This document shows, in pieces, positions 8,914 to 20,325 of a stretch of 64,000 nucleotides of DNA (positions within the stretch are counted from its first letter, which is position 1; every line of letters starts with the position of its first letter). This stretch comes from Periweissella fabalis (lineage in GTDB: Bacteria; Bacillota; Bacilli; Lactobacillales; Lactobacillaceae), in assembly GCF_012396505.1 (NCBI RefSeq), contig NZ_JAAXPN010000009.1, forward strand, positions 1-64,000. The letters are read 5' to 3'. Below the pieces are notes generated by a model. It had not been told where the DNA came from and made no database searches. It worked only from the letters and a program-made list of their open reading frames with translations. The translations under genes were made by a program, and so were the position numbers.

Positions 8914-8929
8914 AAACACGAACCATAAA
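8914..8929 (+). promoter_or_regulatory. PurBox-like site 2
   Basis: AAACACGAACCATAAA, 15 of 16 bases identical to site 1 and in the same orientation, located in the leader immediately before the AAAGGAG of purE. Confidence 0.6.
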
Positions 8930-8941
8930 AGGAGAATTAAA

Positions 8942-9427
8942 GTGAAAGTTGCGGTTATTATGGGCTCAGTATCTGATTGGCCAACGATGCGGTTAAGTAC
9001 AGAGATTTTATCTCAACTAGGAATTGAATTTACTAAACATGTTATTTCAGCCCATCGTATGCCAACCGAGCTACAAGCTTTTAGCTTATCGGCTCGTAAA
9101 AATGGATACCAAGTTATTATCGCAGGTGCAGGTGGAGCAGCTCATTTACCAGGGATGTTAGCGGCTAATACTACCTTACCAGTCATTGGAGTTCCGATTC
9201 AGTCTAAAGCTTTAAACGGGTTAGATTCTCTACTTTCAATTGTTCAAATGCCAGCAGGGGTACCTGTTGCAACTGTTGCTATTGGAACTGCTGGAGCTAA
9301 AAATGCGGCTCTCTTAGCTGCCCAAATGATAGCAATTTCAGATGAAAATGTAGCAGTTAAACTAGTGAGTTTCCGGCAACAACAAACAGCTACAGCTTGT
9401 GCAAGTGAGGAACAACTTAATGATTAA
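8942..9427 (+). CDS. purE: N5-carboxyaminoimidazole ribonucleotide mutase
   Basis: The 161-aa class I PurE converts N5-CAIR, made by PurK, to CAIR. Family motifs are MGSVSDW near residue 8, SAHRMP near 36 and [12 protein letters not shown] near 60. The start is GTG at 8942 with AAAGGAG at 8928-8934. It is the first gene of the 12-gene operon and overlaps purK by 8 bp. Confidence 0.97.
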   Translation: MKVAVIMGSVSDWPTMRLSTEILSQLGIEFTKHVISAHRMPTELQAFSLSARKNGYQVIIAGAGGAAHLPGMLAANTTLPVIGVPIQSKALNGLDSLLSIVQMPAGVPVATVAIGTAGAKNAALLAAQMIAISDENVAVKLVSFRQQQTATACASEEQLND

Positions 9428-10541
9428 GACAATATTACCACCACAAACTATAGGGATTATTGGTGGTGGGCAACTGGGACAAATGTTGGCCGTAAGTGCA
9501 AAAAGTATGGGCTATCATGTTGGTATTCTTGATCCAACACCTAATTCACCAGCGGGTCAAGTAAGTGATTTTCAAATCATAGCCGCTTACAATGATCAAG
9601 CAGCTTTAACTGATTTTGCTAAACGGGTTGATGTTTTAACGTATGAATTTGAAAATATCGATTTAGATGCTTTAAATAGTGTCACACAAATTACTGAACT
9701 TCCACAAGGAACTGAATTATTACGGTTAACTCGAAATCGTTTGATAGAAAAGAATAATTTGCAATCATTAGGAATTCCTACAGTAAACTTTATTGAAATT
9801 TCAGTAAAAACATTACTTGAAAAGCAAAGTGCAATTGAGAAATGTTTACCGGGTATCTTAAAGACAACAACTGGTGGATATGATGGGCATGGTCAATGTG
9901 ATGTTAATACTATTGCCGATATTAAAGCGGCTGCTGAATTATATCGTGATGCCCCAGCTATCTTGGAACAGCGAATTAGTTTTGAAAAGGAAATTTCAGT
10001 AATGGTAACAATTGACGGTAATGAAAATGTCCGTATCTGGCCTGTGGTTGAAAATAAGCATGCTAATCATATTTTACAAACAACCATTGCGCCAGCTGAT
10101 GTCACAATAGAAGTTACTAATCAAGTTAACCAAATTGCGCACACGTTAGCCCAAGCATTTAATTTACGAGGTGTTTTAGGAATTGAAATGTTTGTGACAA
10201 CTACTAATGAAGTGTTAGTAAATGAATTAGCACCACGCCCACATAATTCAGGTCATTACTCAATTGAGGCCATGAATGTTTCACAATTTGAGGGACATAT
10301 TCGAAGCATTACAGGATTGCCAATTGATAAATTAACAATGATAGCTCCCGCTTTAATGCATAATTTATTAGGTGAACAGTTAGTAACTGCCCGTAAACAA
10401 TTAAACAGTCATGCAGAATGGCATTTTCATGATTATGGGAAAGCTGAGATTCGACTCGGTCGTAAGTTAGGCCACTATACAGTTTTGGGTGAGAAAAATA
10501 TCAATAAAAATTTAACATGGCTAATAGATAATGAGGAATAA
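9420..10541 (+). CDS. purK: N5-carboxyaminoimidazole ribonucleotide synthase
   Basis: An ATP-grasp enzyme of 373 aa making N5-CAIR from AIR, bicarbonate and ATP. The N-terminal [12 protein letters not shown], central ATP-grasp ([13 protein letters not shown]) and late [14 protein letters not shown] are typical PurK. I chose the ATG at 9420 (GAGG at 9407-9410), which overlaps the end of purE and suggests translational coupling; an upstream TTG at 9399 lacks support. Confidence 0.97.
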   Translation: MIKTILPPQTIGIIGGGQLGQMLAVSAKSMGYHVGILDPTPNSPAGQVSDFQIIAAYNDQAALTDFAKRVDVLTYEFENIDLDALNSVTQITELPQGTELLRLTRNRLIEKNNLQSLGIPTVNFIEISVKTLLEKQSAIEKCLPGILKTTTGGYDGHGQCDVNTIADIKAAAELYRDAPAILEQRISFEKEISVMVTIDGNENVRIWPVVENKHANHILQTTIAPADVTIEVTNQVNQIAHTLAQAFNLRGVLGIEMFVTTTNEVLVNELAPRPHNSGHYSIEAMNVSQFEGHIRSITGLPIDKLTMIAPALMHNLLGEQLVTARKQLNSHAEWHFHDYGKAEIRLGRKLGHYTVLGEKNINKNLTWLIDNEE

Positions 10542-10545
10542 AAAA

Positions 10546-11283
10546 ATGGAAAAAGGGTCGCTTTTATATACCGGTAAAGCTAAGAATGTTTATGGAACTA
10601 ATGAGCCAGATGTTTTATGGGTTGAATATACGAACCAAGCAACAGCATTAAATGGTAAACGTAAAGAACAGATTGCAAATAAAGGACAGTTAAATAGTGC
10701 TATTTCAGATTTATTATTTAAGTACCTAACAAGTCAAGGTGTTACAAATCATTACTTAAAACAAATTTCAACAACGGTTCAGCTTGTTCAACGAGTTACA
10801 ATTTTACCGATTGAGGTTGTTGTCCGTAACTACGCGGCTGGCCATTTTGTAACGAAATATAATGCCCCTAGCATGCAACATTTAGTACCAAGTGTACATG
10901 AATTCTATTTTAAGGATGATGCTTTAGATGATCCGTTTATGAATGATGAACAAATTATCGCCTTAGCAATTGCAACACAAACAGAATTAAAGTTGATGCG
11001 ACAACAAGCTGATATGGTCAATATTTTATTAAGTAACTTATTTAAAGAGATTGGTATCACATTAGTTGATTTTAAATTGGAATTTGGGTATACAACTGAA
11101 CACCAGTTGATTTTAGCCGATGAACTTTCACCAGATAATATGCGCCTTATTGATGATGTGACTGGGAATTCATTAGATAAAGATGTTTTCCGGAATAATT
11201 TAGGTGATGTCACGGTTGGATATCAAATTGTGTTAACACGTTTACAAAAATTATTTACAAAATTGACTGAGGAGAATAACTAA
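10546..11283 (+). CDS. purC: SAICAR synthetase
   Basis: The 245-aa enzyme joins CAIR and aspartate using ATP. Recognisable stretches are YTGKAKNVYG at the N-terminus, VVRNYAAGH in the middle and LVDFKLEFG and LADELSPDN later. The ATG at 10546 follows GAGG at 10533-10536; the ATG at 10531 in frame lies inside purK and would add five residues. Its stop shares one base with the purS start. Confidence 0.96.
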   Translation: MEKGSLLYTGKAKNVYGTNEPDVLWVEYTNQATALNGKRKEQIANKGQLNSAISDLLFKYLTSQGVTNHYLKQISTTVQLVQRVTILPIEVVVRNYAAGHFVTKYNAPSMQHLVPSVHEFYFKDDALDDPFMNDEQIIALAIATQTELKLMRQQADMVNILLSNLFKEIGITLVDFKLEFGYTTEHQLILADELSPDNMRLIDDVTGNSLDKDVFRNNLGDVTVGYQIVLTRLQKLFTKLTEENN

Positions 11284-11537
11284 TGTTTTTAGCTAAAATT
11301 TATGTAACGTATAAGCCGTCAATTCTTGATCCTAAAGGTGAAACTGTCAAGGATGCTTTACAACGGATGGAGTATACAGGAATTGAAGATGTCGTAATGG
11401 GTAAGTACTTTGAAATTAAATTATCAAGTTCGGATGCTACGAGTGCTGCAAAGGAAGTTGAATCATTTAGTGAAAAGTTACTAATCAATGTGAATATGGA
11501 AGTTTTCCGTTACGAAATTGAAGCCATTACTGAATAG
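11283..11537 (+). CDS. purS: FGAM synthase subunit PurS
   Basis: A small 84-aa protein that holds PurL and PurQ together in the Gram-positive FGAR amidotransferase and helps ammonia transfer. It begins [22 protein letters not shown], with the conserved LDPKG motif. Start and purC stop overlap by one base (TAATG). purQ starts 10 bp after its stop. Confidence 0.96.
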   Translation: MFLAKIYVTYKPSILDPKGETVKDALQRMEYTGIEDVVMGKYFEIKLSSSDATSAAKEVESFSEKLLINVNMEVFRYEIEAITE

Positions 11538-11547
11538 GAGTGAATTA

Positions 11548-12231
11548 ATGAAAGCCGCTGTAATTACGTTTCCTGGTTCTAACTGTGATTTAGACATGTA
11601 CCATGCCTTGGTTGATGAATTTCAAATTGAAACTGAAATTTTACCAGCCACGATAACTGATTTAAGCGCCTATGATGCAATTTTTATCCCAGGGGGATTC
11701 TCATACGGCGATTACTTGCGGACGGGAGCCATTGCACGTTTTGCGCCAGTGATGGCAGCCATTAAAGCCGCTGATCAACAAGGTAAAATAATTGTCGGCA
11801 TTTGTAATGGTTTTCAAATTTTAACCGAAGCCGGGTTGTTACCAGGGGCCTTACAAACGAATACCCAACCAGGCTTTATCTGCGATATTACGGGCTTAAA
11901 GGTGGTTAATACGACTTCCAAATTTACTAACGCCTTTACTAAGAGCATCAATCAATTCCCGATTGCTCACGGTGAAGGAAATTACTATGTTGATGCGGCA
12001 ACGTTAGCGACCATGCAAGCCAATCAACAAATTTTATTTACATATACTGACAATCCTAATGGGTCAATCGCTGATATTGCCGGTGTGACGAATGTCAACG
12101 GGAATGTCTTTGGCATGATGCCCCACCCCGAACGTGCCGTTGATGCTTTACTTGGCAATGTTGATGGCCGGGCTTTCTTTAGTTCAATTATTGCTAGTTT
12201 AGTAAACCAACAGGAGGCCATTAAGGCATGA
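11548..12231 (+). CDS. purQ: FGAM synthase glutaminase subunit PurQ
   Basis: The 227-aa class I glutamine amidotransferase feeds ammonia to PurL. It shows TFPGSNCD, the oxyanion and nucleophile stretch GICNGFQIL (catalytic Cys), and the later PHPERA with the catalytic His and Glu. The start is ATG 11548 with TAGGAG upstream; the in-frame start at 11518 lies inside purS. It overlaps purL by 4 bp (ATGA). Confidence 0.97.
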   Translation: MKAAVITFPGSNCDLDMYHALVDEFQIETEILPATITDLSAYDAIFIPGGFSYGDYLRTGAIARFAPVMAAIKAADQQGKIIVGICNGFQILTEAGLLPGALQTNTQPGFICDITGLKVVNTTSKFTNAFTKSINQFPIAHGEGNYYVDAATLATMQANQQILFTYTDNPNGSIADIAGVTNVNGNVFGMMPHPERAVDALLGNVDGRAFFSSIIASLVNQQEAIKA

Positions 12232-14444
12232 TACACACGTACACAGAACCAACTCCAACTGAAATTCGCGATCAAAAAATTTACTTGCCATGGGGGTTAA
12301 CGGATGCGGAATACGAATTAGTATGCCAAAAGCTCGACCGCTTACCCAACTATACTGAAACGGGTTTGTTTGCAGCCATGTGGAGTGAACACTGTTCATA
12401 TAAAAAATCAAAACCAGTTTTACGCACATTTTGGTCAAAAAATGAACGCGTTCTTCAAGGACCTGGTGAAGGTGCGGGTATTTTAGATATTGGTGATAAT
12501 CAAGCGGTGGTTTTTAAGGCCGAAAGTCACAATCACCCATCCGCTGTTGAACCATATGAAGGTGCGGCAACTGGTGTCGGCGGAATTTTACGCGATATCT
12601 TTTCGATGGGGGCCCAACCAATCGCCGTTTTAGATAGCTTACGGTTTGGTGAAATTGATAACGAACGGACTAAGTATTTAATTAATGAAGTCATTGCTGG
12701 AATTGCTGGTTATGGTAATGCCATTGGAATCCCAACGGTGGGTGGTGAAATTGCCTTTGATAAAACTTATGCTGGTAATCCGTTAGTTAATGTGATGGCA
12801 GTGGGTTTACTTGACCAAGATGCGATGAAAGTTGGCCAAGCCAAAGGGGTTGATAACGCAATTTTGTATGTCGGTGCTAAAACTGGGCGTGATGGGATTC
12901 ATGGAGCCACTTTTGCCTCAGCGGCCTTCTCTGATGAAGAAGAATCTGATCGTTCTGCAGTCCAAGTTGGCGATCCGTTCACTGAAAAACTAGTTATGGA
13001 TGCCACGATTGCGATTGTTAAACGCTATCCAGAAGATGTGATTGGGATTCAAGATATGGGTGCAGCTGGCTTAGTTTCTTCATCTGCTGAAATGGCTTCA
13101 AAAGCGGGGATGGGAGTACATTTAAATCTTGATTTGGTACCACAACGTGAAGCTAATATGACACCATATGAATTGATGCTTTCTGAATCACAAGAACGGA
13201 TGCTCTTAGTGATTAAAAAAGGCAGTGAATCTAAAGCAATATCTTTATTTGCTGAGTATGGTTTAGAGTCAGTCGTCATTGGAAAAGTAACCGATGATGG
13301 GATGTATCGCCTTGATTTCAATGGTGAAATTGTCGCACAAATTGATGCTCAAGATTTAACAACGGCACCGAAGTATAATTTACCAGCCGTTGCTCCTAAG
13401 CGTTTACAAAATGCGGCTAAAGAACAATTTGTACCAAAAATTGATGATTTAAAACAAACATATTTACAAATTTTGCAACAAGCAACAATTGCATCTAAAG
13501 CTAGCCTTTACCGACACTTTGATTCAATGGTGCAAACTAACACGGTTGTTCGGCCAGGTAGTGATGCAGCGGTTGTACGCATTCGGGGCACTAAGAAAGC
13601 CTTAGCGATGACAACGGACGTTAATGGTCGTTACTTGTATCTTGATCCGTTTGTTGGTGGTCAAATGGCAATGGCTGAAGCGGCGCGTAATATTGTTGCT
13701 TCTGGGGCCTTGCCAATTGGGATTACGGATTGCTTGAATTTTGGTAATCCTGACAATCCAGAAGTTTATTATGAATTAGCTCAATCTGTTGCTGGAATCA
13801 ATCAGATGGCCCAAGCTTTAAACACGCCGGTGATTTCGGGAAATGTCTCGCTGTATAACGAATATAACGATGAAGCGATTTATCCAACACCGATGGTTGG
13901 AATGGTTGGATTACATGCTGATAACCAAACGATTATGACCCAAGGTTTCAAACAAGCTGGTGATGCGATTTATGTTGTTGGGACAACGACGGCAGCCTTT
14001 AATGGTTCAGAAATTCAAAAAATGCAAACGGGCACAATCAACGGTCAATTATTTGCCTTTGATGCCGAAGCAGAATTAACGAACCAACAACTTGTCTTAT
14101 CGGCCATTCAAGCTGGTTTAATCACTAGTGCGCATGATTTATCTGAAGGTGGCTTGGCAGTTGGTTTAGCCGAAGCGGCCTTTGATCAACATTTAGGCTT
14201 TGATGTTGCCGTTAATTTAAGTGACGCCTTATTGTTTAGTGAAACCCAAAGTCGTTTTATTGTGTCAGTTAATCCCGCCCATCAAGCTGCTTTTGAAGCG
14301 CATATGGGGACTGCCGCTCAATTAATGGGGCAGGTAACGGATAATGGCACTTTCAAATTGACAACGACTGATGGAACAACTGAAATTTTAGAAAATGAAG
14401 CTTACACGAGCTGGAAAGAAGCAATTGGATGGTTACTAAAGTAA
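12228..14444 (+). CDS. purL: FGAM synthase subunit PurL (small form)
   Basis: A 738-aa ATP-dependent synthetase converting FGAR to FGAM. Its length marks the small PurL that needs separate PurS and PurQ, both encoded just upstream. The signature [19 protein letters not shown] is near residue 100, and [14 protein letters not shown] is near the C-terminus. It overlaps purQ by 4 bp and purF by one base. From purQ to purN the DNA is visibly richer in GCC, GGC and CCC codons than purE-purS or purD. Confidence 0.98.
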   Translation: MIHTYTEPTPTEIRDQKIYLPWGLTDAEYELVCQKLDRLPNYTETGLFAAMWSEHCSYKKSKPVLRTFWSKNERVLQGPGEGAGILDIGDNQAVVFKAESHNHPSAVEPYEGAATGVGGILRDIFSMGAQPIAVLDSLRFGEIDNERTKYLINEVIAGIAGYGNAIGIPTVGGEIAFDKTYAGNPLVNVMAVGLLDQDAMKVGQAKGVDNAILYVGAKTGRDGIHGATFASAAFSDEEESDRSAVQVGDPFTEKLVMDATIAIVKRYPEDVIGIQDMGAAGLVSSSAEMASKAGMGVHLNLDLVPQREANMTPYELMLSESQERMLLVIKKGSESKAISLFAEYGLESVVIGKVTDDGMYRLDFNGEIVAQIDAQDLTTAPKYNLPAVAPKRLQNAAKEQFVPKIDDLKQTYLQILQQATIASKASLYRHFDSMVQTNTVVRPGSDAAVVRIRGTKKALAMTTDVNGRYLYLDPFVGGQMAMAEAARNIVASGALPIGITDCLNFGNPDNPEVYYELAQSVAGINQMAQALNTPVISGNVSLYNEYNDEAIYPTPMVGMVGLHADNQTIMTQGFKQAGDAIYVVGTTTAAFNGSEIQKMQTGTINGQLFAFDAEAELTNQQLVLSAIQAGLITSAHDLSEGGLAVGLAEAAFDQHLGFDVAVNLSDALLFSETQSRFIVSVNPAHQAAFEAHMGTAAQLMGQVTDNGTFKLTTTDGTTEILENEAYTSWKEAIGWLLK

Positions 14445-15928
14445 TGCAAACCACAGTGAATGGGTTAAATGAAGAATGTGGAATTTTTGGAATTTGGGGG
14501 ACAACGGAAGCTGCTGAAGTGACATACTATGGGCTCCATGCCTTGCAACACCGGGGGCAAGAAGGTGCCGGGATTGTGGCGAATATTGATGGTCGCTTAC
14601 GACAAGAACGTGGCTTAGGTTTGTTAGCTGATGTCTTTAGCAAAGGTGATCGGTTGCGTGACATCATGGGGGCCACTTCAGCAATTGGTCATGTCCGGTA
14701 TGCCACATCTGGCTCTAATAGTATTGAAAACATTCAACCACTATTAGCTCACTTTAGTGATAGTCAACTGGCGTTAGCCCACAATGGTAACTTAACTAAC
14801 CAAGTAACATTGCGGCGTGAATTAGAAGACCAAGGGGCAATTTTTCAATCAACTTCAGATTCTGAAATCTTAATGCACTTAATTCGGCGCTCACAAGCCC
14901 CAACATTTACCGATAAAGTCAAAGAAGCTCTTAATCAACTACGCGGGGGCTTTGCCTTCTTATTATTAACACCCGATGCTTTGTATGCAGCGTTAGATCC
15001 CCACGGCTTCCGGCCATTTGTTATCGGTCAACTACCAACTGGTCAATATGTCGCGGCTAGTGAAAGTGCTGCTTTAAACGTTGTTGGGGCTAAATTAATT
15101 CGTAATGTCCAACCAGGTGAATTAATAAAAATTGATAATACGGGGATGCAAATTGATTATTACACCGATGCCACGGATTTACATATCGATGCCATGGAAT
15201 ATATTTACTTTGCTCGTCCTGATTCTGATATTTATGGTGTTAATGTTCACACAGCACGGAAACGGATGGGGGCTAATTTAGCTGCGGAACAACCGGTGGC
15301 AGCCGATATTGTTGTCGGCGTCCCCAATTCATCTCTGTCAGCGGCTTCTGGGTTTGCCGAAGCATTACATTTACCAAATGAAATGGGCCTCGTTAAGAAT
15401 CAATATATTGCACGAACTTTTATTGAACCTACGCAAGAACGTCGTGAACATGCCGTTAAAATGAAACTTTCAGCTGTTTCCAGCGTAGTCAAGGATAAAC
15501 GGGTTGTCTTAGTTGATGACTCAATCGTTCGGGGAACAACGTCAATGTATATTGTCCGGATGTTACGCGAAGCAGGTGCAAAAGAAGTCCATGTCCGGAT
15601 CGCCTCGCCCGCCTTTAAATATCCTTCATTTTATGGGATTGATATGCAAACAACAGCGGAACTCATGGCTGCTAATTATTCATTAGCCGAAATGACCGCT
15701 AAAATTGAAGCCGATAGTTTAGCCTTCTTAAGTGTTGATGGCTTAGTTGATGCGATTGGCTTACAAGAACAAGCAAGTGGGACTGGTTTGACAACGGCGT
15801 ACTTTGATGGTCATTATCCATCACCAATTTATGATTATGCTGAATCAATGCAAGCCTTTGAAGATGCCCACTTAGTTGATTACATGGAGGAACCAACATG
15901 CAAGATGCATACGCTACAGCCGGAGTAG
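14444..15928 (+). CDS. purF: Amidophosphoribosyltransferase
   Basis: This enzyme makes phosphoribosylamine from PRPP and glutamine, the committed step. From the ATG at 14444 the product is 494 aa, with an 11-residue propeptide ending NEE before Cys12 in ECGIFGIWG. That matches the propeptide length of Bacillus PurF and argues against the in-frame ATG at 14429. The PRPP loop is VVLVDDSIVRGTT near residue 360. The start overlaps the purL stop by one base; the last 31 bp overlap purM. Confidence 0.97.
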   Translation: MQTTVNGLNEECGIFGIWGTTEAAEVTYYGLHALQHRGQEGAGIVANIDGRLRQERGLGLLADVFSKGDRLRDIMGATSAIGHVRYATSGSNSIENIQPLLAHFSDSQLALAHNGNLTNQVTLRRELEDQGAIFQSTSDSEILMHLIRRSQAPTFTDKVKEALNQLRGGFAFLLLTPDALYAALDPHGFRPFVIGQLPTGQYVAASESAALNVVGAKLIRNVQPGELIKIDNTGMQIDYYTDATDLHIDAMEYIYFARPDSDIYGVNVHTARKRMGANLAAEQPVAADIVVGVPNSSLSAASGFAEALHLPNEMGLVKNQYIARTFIEPTQERREHAVKMKLSAVSSVVKDKRVVLVDDSIVRGTTSMYIVRMLREAGAKEVHVRIASPAFKYPSFYGIDMQTTAELMAANYSLAEMTAKIEADSLAFLSVDGLVDAIGLQEQASGTGLTTAYFDGHYPSPIYDYAESMQAFEDAHLVDYMEEPTCKMHTLQPE

Positions 15929-16935
15929 ATATTGCGGCCGGTAATAAAGCCGTTGAATTGATGCAAGGGGCCGTGAATGCAACGCAAAATGCCAATGTAT
16001 TAGCTGGTTTAGGTGGATTTGGGAGCCTTTTTAAATTACCAACGGGCTATCAGCAACCCGTTTTGATTTCTGGGGCTGATGGGGTTGGCTCAAAGTTATT
16101 ATTAGCAATTGCGGCCAATCAACATGCTACGATTGGCCAAGATCTAGTTGCGATGGTGGCTAATGATATTTTAGCTCAAGGAGCAAAACCATTATTCATG
16201 CTTGATTATATGGGGATTAATACGGTTGAACCGGCCAAAGTTGCGGAAATTGTTACCGGAATTGCCCAAGCTTGCCAAGCAGCCCAAATGGCTTTGATTG
16301 GCGGTGAAACGGCCGAACTACCAGATTTATATGCTAAGAATCACTATGACTTAGCCGGTTTTGCTGTGGGTATTGCTGATCAAGCCAAGTTATTAAATCC
16401 CGACAATGTCCAAGCTGGCGACGTTATTTTAGGCTTGGCATCGAGTGGTTTACATTCAAACGGTTATTCATTAGTCCGTAAACTATTATTAACCGATCAA
16501 GCTAAACAATGGGCGGATTTAAGCATGCCTGACCAAGCAACTTTGTTGACGCCCACTAAGCTATATATTCAAACAGTCCTACCATTAATTGAACAAGGCT
16601 TAGTTGTTGCTGCCGCGCATATTACTGGTGGTGGGCTATTAGAAAACTTACCCCGGGCCCTTGGTGCTAATTTAGGAGCTCAACTCGATAGTCAAAGTTG
16701 GCAAATCCCGGCCATCTTTAAACGGCTTGGCCAATTAGGTGACTTATCAACTACGGAAATGTTACGGACCTTTAATCTCGGCATTGGCTTTACATTAATT
16801 GTCCGCCCAGCTGATGTGGCGGCTGTTATGGCCCACTTAAGCACCCATGGTGAAACGGTTAGCGTTTTAGGTCAAGTTGTACCGGACGATACTCACCAAG
16901 TAACCATGCAAGGAGCTTTAAATTATGCCAACTAG
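15898..16935 (+). CDS. purM: AIR synthetase
   Basis: The 345-aa phosphoribosylformylglycinamidine cyclo-ligase forms AIR from FGAM. SGADGVGSKLLLA near residue 61 and GLASSGLHSNGYSLVR near 180 are PurM hallmarks. GGAGG at 15885-15889 precedes the ATG, which lies 31 bp inside purF. The 3' end overlaps purN by 11 bp. Confidence 0.97.
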   Translation: MQDAYATAGVDIAAGNKAVELMQGAVNATQNANVLAGLGGFGSLFKLPTGYQQPVLISGADGVGSKLLLAIAANQHATIGQDLVAMVANDILAQGAKPLFMLDYMGINTVEPAKVAEIVTGIAQACQAAQMALIGGETAELPDLYAKNHYDLAGFAVGIADQAKLLNPDNVQAGDVILGLASSGLHSNGYSLVRKLLLTDQAKQWADLSMPDQATLLTPTKLYIQTVLPLIEQGLVVAAAHITGGGLLENLPRALGANLGAQLDSQSWQIPAIFKRLGQLGDLSTTEMLRTFNLGIGFTLIVRPADVAAVMAHLSTHGETVSVLGQVVPDDTHQVTMQGALNYAN

Positions 16936-17497
16936 ATTAGCAATCTTTGCATCTGGGACTGGTTCCAATTTTGTGGCGATTGCTGATGCGATTGCAAACG
17001 ACCAGTTAGATGCCCAAATTGAAGTTTTAGTGGTCGATAAAATTAATGCGCCTGTCGTGCAACGGGCAGCTGAACGTAATATTCCCGTTTTTCACCTTAA
17101 ATATAAAGATTTTGCCACGAAAGAATTAGCCGAAGCTGCTTTAGTTACAGAATTACAAAAGTATGCGGTGGAATTAATTGCTTTAGCGGGTTTTATGCGC
17201 ATTATTACTGGTACGTTACTGGCGACCTATCCGAATAAAATAATTAATATTCATCCATCATTATTACCCGCGTTTCCTGGACGGCATGGCATTGATGATG
17301 CTTTGGCGGCCCAAGTATCCCAAACTGGGGTGACGATTCATTACGTCGATAGCGGGATTGATAGTGGGACGATCATTGCCCAACAAGCTGTCACTATTGA
17401 ACCAACTGATACGATTACGACTTTAGCAACAAAAATTCATGCCCTCGAGCATGTTTTATATCCAGCAACTTTAGCTAAATTAATTAGCCACAATTAA
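16925..17497 (+). CDS. purN: GAR transformylase
   Basis: A 190-aa formyltransferase using 10-formyl-THF to formylate GAR. It has FASGTGSNF at the N-terminus, [13 protein letters not shown] (catalytic Asn and His) near 110 and [13 protein letters not shown] (catalytic Asp) near 138. AAGGAG sits before the ATG inside purM. The formyl donor is likely made by fhs at the end of this operon. Confidence 0.97.
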   Translation: MPTRLAIFASGTGSNFVAIADAIANDQLDAQIEVLVVDKINAPVVQRAAERNIPVFHLKYKDFATKELAEAALVTELQKYAVELIALAGFMRIITGTLLATYPNKIINIHPSLLPAFPGRHGIDDALAAQVSQTGVTIHYVDSGIDSGTIIAQQAVTIEPTDTITTLATKIHALEHVLYPATLAKLISHN

Positions 17498-17513
17498 AAG
17501 GAGAATCAAAATC

Positions 17514-19043
17514 ATGAAACGAGCACTTTTGAGTGTTTTTGATAAAACAGGTATTGTCGAATTTGCCACTAAATTACAAGCATTAGGGTTTGAATTAGTT
17601 TCAACTGGTGGAACTTTAAAGACTTTAACAACTGCTGGACTACCAGTAATTTCAATTGACGAAGTTACAGGATTTCCTGAGATGCTTGATGGGCGGGTTA
17701 AGACCTTACATCCGAAAGTGCATGGTGGTTTGCTAGCTCGGCGTGACGTACCTGAGCATATGGCAACGATTGCCGCACATGATATTCAACCAATCGATGT
17801 AGTCGTCGTTAATTTATATCCATTTAAGGCAACCATTGCCCAACCAGATATTGATTTTGTCGATGCGATTGAACAAATTGATATTGGTGGACCATCAATG
17901 TTGCGTTCAGCAGCGAAAAATCATGTAGCTGTATTACCAGTCATTGATCCAGCAGATTATGATCAGGTTATTGAATTATTATCTAATAATGACTTAACGC
18001 CAGCTATTCGGCGCCAATTTGCAGCTAAAGTTTTCCAACACACAGCGGCGTATGATGCTTTGATTGGTGAATATCTAACAACCGAAACTTTTCCAGTAAC
18101 TTTAGCTAAAGGCTATGATAAATTTGATACATTACGCTATGGTGAAAATAGTCATCAAGCGGCAACCGCATATGTTAGCCAACAACCAGAAGCATATTCA
18201 ATTTTAAGTGCCGAAATTATGCATGGAAAGAAATTGTCATACAACAACTTACGTGATGCCGATGCTGCCTTACGAATTGCTGCTGATTTTAATAATAAGC
18301 CAACAGTTGTGACTGTTAAGCATATGAATCCGGCTGGAATAGGACAAGCAGATACAATTTTAGCAGCTTGGGAAAGTGCTTTTGCTGCAGATGATATTTC
18401 AATCTTTGGTGGGATTGTTGTTTTAAATCGCGAAGTTGATTTAGCAACAGCCGAAGCAATGCATAAAATATTCTTAGAAATTATTATTGCGCCTAGCTAT
18501 ACGGACGAAGCATTTGCGGTCTTAGCTAAGAAGAAAAACTTGCGAATTTTATCATTACCAATGACTGGTAAAATCAAACGAGTAAAAGATGTTGTTTCAA
18601 TATTAGGTGGTGTTTTATTACAAGATCGAGATCTTCTTACTGAAGATGTAGCTGACTTTGAAGTTGTCTCAAAAGCTCAACCAACACCAGCGCAATTGGA
18701 AGCTATGGTATTTGCTCAACGAGCGGTAAAACATGTTAAATCAAATGCAATTGTTGTAGCTACTGCCCAACAAACACTCGGGATTGGGGCTGGCCAACCA
18801 AATCGAATTGATTCGGTTAAGATTGCAATGACTAAAGCACAAGCAAAACCAGGTTTTACTGATGCTGTCTTAGCATCCGATGCATTCTTCCCAATGGGTG
18901 ATTCTGTTGAATATGCTGCTCAAAATGGTATTACAGCTATCATTGAACCAGGTGGCTCAATAAAAGATCAAGATTCAATTGATATGGCAAATAAGCTTGG
19001 TGTAGTTTTGGTATTCTCTAAGAATCGCCATTTTAAGCATTAG
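17514..19043 (+). CDS. purH: Bifunctional AICAR transformylase/IMP cyclohydrolase
   Basis: A 509-aa enzyme for the last two steps to IMP. The N-terminal MGS-like cyclohydrolase domain has ELVSTGGT and [14 protein letters not shown]. The C-terminal transformylase has KHMNPAG near residue 265 and [12 protein letters not shown] near 462. AAAAGGAG precedes the ATG, 16 bp after purN. Base composition drops back to AT-rich here. Confidence 0.98.
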   Translation: MKRALLSVFDKTGIVEFATKLQALGFELVSTGGTLKTLTTAGLPVISIDEVTGFPEMLDGRVKTLHPKVHGGLLARRDVPEHMATIAAHDIQPIDVVVVNLYPFKATIAQPDIDFVDAIEQIDIGGPSMLRSAAKNHVAVLPVIDPADYDQVIELLSNNDLTPAIRRQFAAKVFQHTAAYDALIGEYLTTETFPVTLAKGYDKFDTLRYGENSHQAATAYVSQQPEAYSILSAEIMHGKKLSYNNLRDADAALRIAADFNNKPTVVTVKHMNPAGIGQADTILAAWESAFAADDISIFGGIVVLNREVDLATAEAMHKIFLEIIIAPSYTDEAFAVLAKKKNLRILSLPMTGKIKRVKDVVSILGGVLLQDRDLLTEDVADFEVVSKAQPTPAQLEAMVFAQRAVKHVKSNAIVVATAQQTLGIGAGQPNRIDSVKIAMTKAQAKPGFTDAVLASDAFFPMGDSVEYAAQNGITAIIEPGGSIKDQDSIDMANKLGVVLVFSKNRHFKH

Positions 19044-19053
19044 TGAGGATAAT

Positions 19054-20301
19054 ATGGCTAGAGTTTTAGTAATTGGAAATGGTGCACGTGAACATATTTT
19101 TGCTCAACAACTGATAAATAGTCCAATGGTTGAACATGTTTTTGTTGCTCCTGGGAATCCGGGGATGTTGACAGACAATATCACAACAATTGACATTGCA
19201 GTTGATGCAATATCTGATTTAGTTTTATTTGCACAAAAAAATCAAATTGATTTAACCCTTGTGGGGATGGAAAATTCCCTTGTTGCTGGTGTAGTAGATG
19301 CCTTTAATCATGCAGGTTTAAAAATCTTTGGGCCAACTAGAGCGGCTGCTATGTTAGAAGGTTCAAAGGCTTTTACTAAAAACTTATTGGCTAAATATCA
19401 AATTCCAACAGCAAAATATGCTATTTTCACCGATTATCAAACAGCAAAAGCGTATGTAAATCAGCAAACATTCCCACTGGTTTTAAAGTTAGATGGCTTG
19501 GCTTTTGGTAAAGGAGTTACCATTTGTCAGGATTTAACAACCGCTGAACGTTTTCTTAAAAATGCTTATGCCATAAAAAAAGATGTTCAAATTGTGATTG
19601 AAGAATTTCTAGTTGGTGAAGAATTTTCAATCTTTACCTTTGTCGGCAAAAACCAAATTATAACCACACCAATTGCCCAAGACCATAAGCGTCTTTTAGA
19701 TGGTGATAAAGGGCCCAACACTGGTGGAATGGGGGCTTATAGCCCAGTACCACATATCAATAGCATGGTAGTAGAAACTGCAATTGAAACGTTAGTAAAG
19801 CCAACCATTGCAGCTATGATTGCTGAAGGAACACCATTTAGGGGAATCTTGTATACCGGTGTTATCTTAACTGATAGTGGTCCTAAAGTGATTGAGTACA
19901 ATGTACGTTTTGGTGATCCCGAAGCACAAGTAGTTTTGCCCCAATTAAAAAGTGACTTTTATCAGTTATTAGAAAACTTAGTTGCGGGTGTGCCAGTGGA
20001 CATACGTTGGCAAACCGAGGATATTTATTTAGGTGTTGTCTTAGCCGCACCTGGCTATCCGGTTAAGCCTGAGAGTGGTCATTTAGTTCCAATGACCGTT
20101 CCTAAACCACTAAATATTGACTTTGCGAGTGTCAAAATGCTTAATGGCGAATTGCAGACAGCCGGTGGCCGGGTTGCAACCATTGTCGGTCATGCAAAAA
20201 GTGTTTTTGAAACCCAGCAGGTAGTATATAATTATTTAGATAAGCTTGATATTTCATTGCAATATCGTCATGATATTGGCGCTAAAGCACTTGGAAAATA
20301 A
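19054..20301 (+). CDS. purD: GAR synthetase
   Basis: A 415-aa ATP-grasp ligase joining phosphoribosylamine and glycine. VLVIGNGAREH opens the protein; DGDKGPNTGGMGAYSP near residue 218 and NVRFGDPEAQV near 290 are family signatures. GTGAGG precedes the ATG, 10 bp after purH. With it the operon has all steps from PRPP to IMP except purB, which is not in this window. Confidence 0.98.
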   Translation: MARVLVIGNGAREHIFAQQLINSPMVEHVFVAPGNPGMLTDNITTIDIAVDAISDLVLFAQKNQIDLTLVGMENSLVAGVVDAFNHAGLKIFGPTRAAAMLEGSKAFTKNLLAKYQIPTAKYAIFTDYQTAKAYVNQQTFPLVLKLDGLAFGKGVTICQDLTTAERFLKNAYAIKKDVQIVIEEFLVGEEFSIFTFVGKNQIITTPIAQDHKRLLDGDKGPNTGGMGAYSPVPHINSMVVETAIETLVKPTIAAMIAEGTPFRGILYTGVILTDSGPKVIEYNVRFGDPEAQVVLPQLKSDFYQLLENLVAGVPVDIRWQTEDIYLGVVLAAPGYPVKPESGHLVPMTVPKPLNIDFASVKMLNGELQTAGGRVATIVGHAKSVFETQQVVYNYLDKLDISLQYRHDIGAKALGK

Positions 20302-20325
20302 GTTCAGCTTGTAAAGGAGTCTTAC

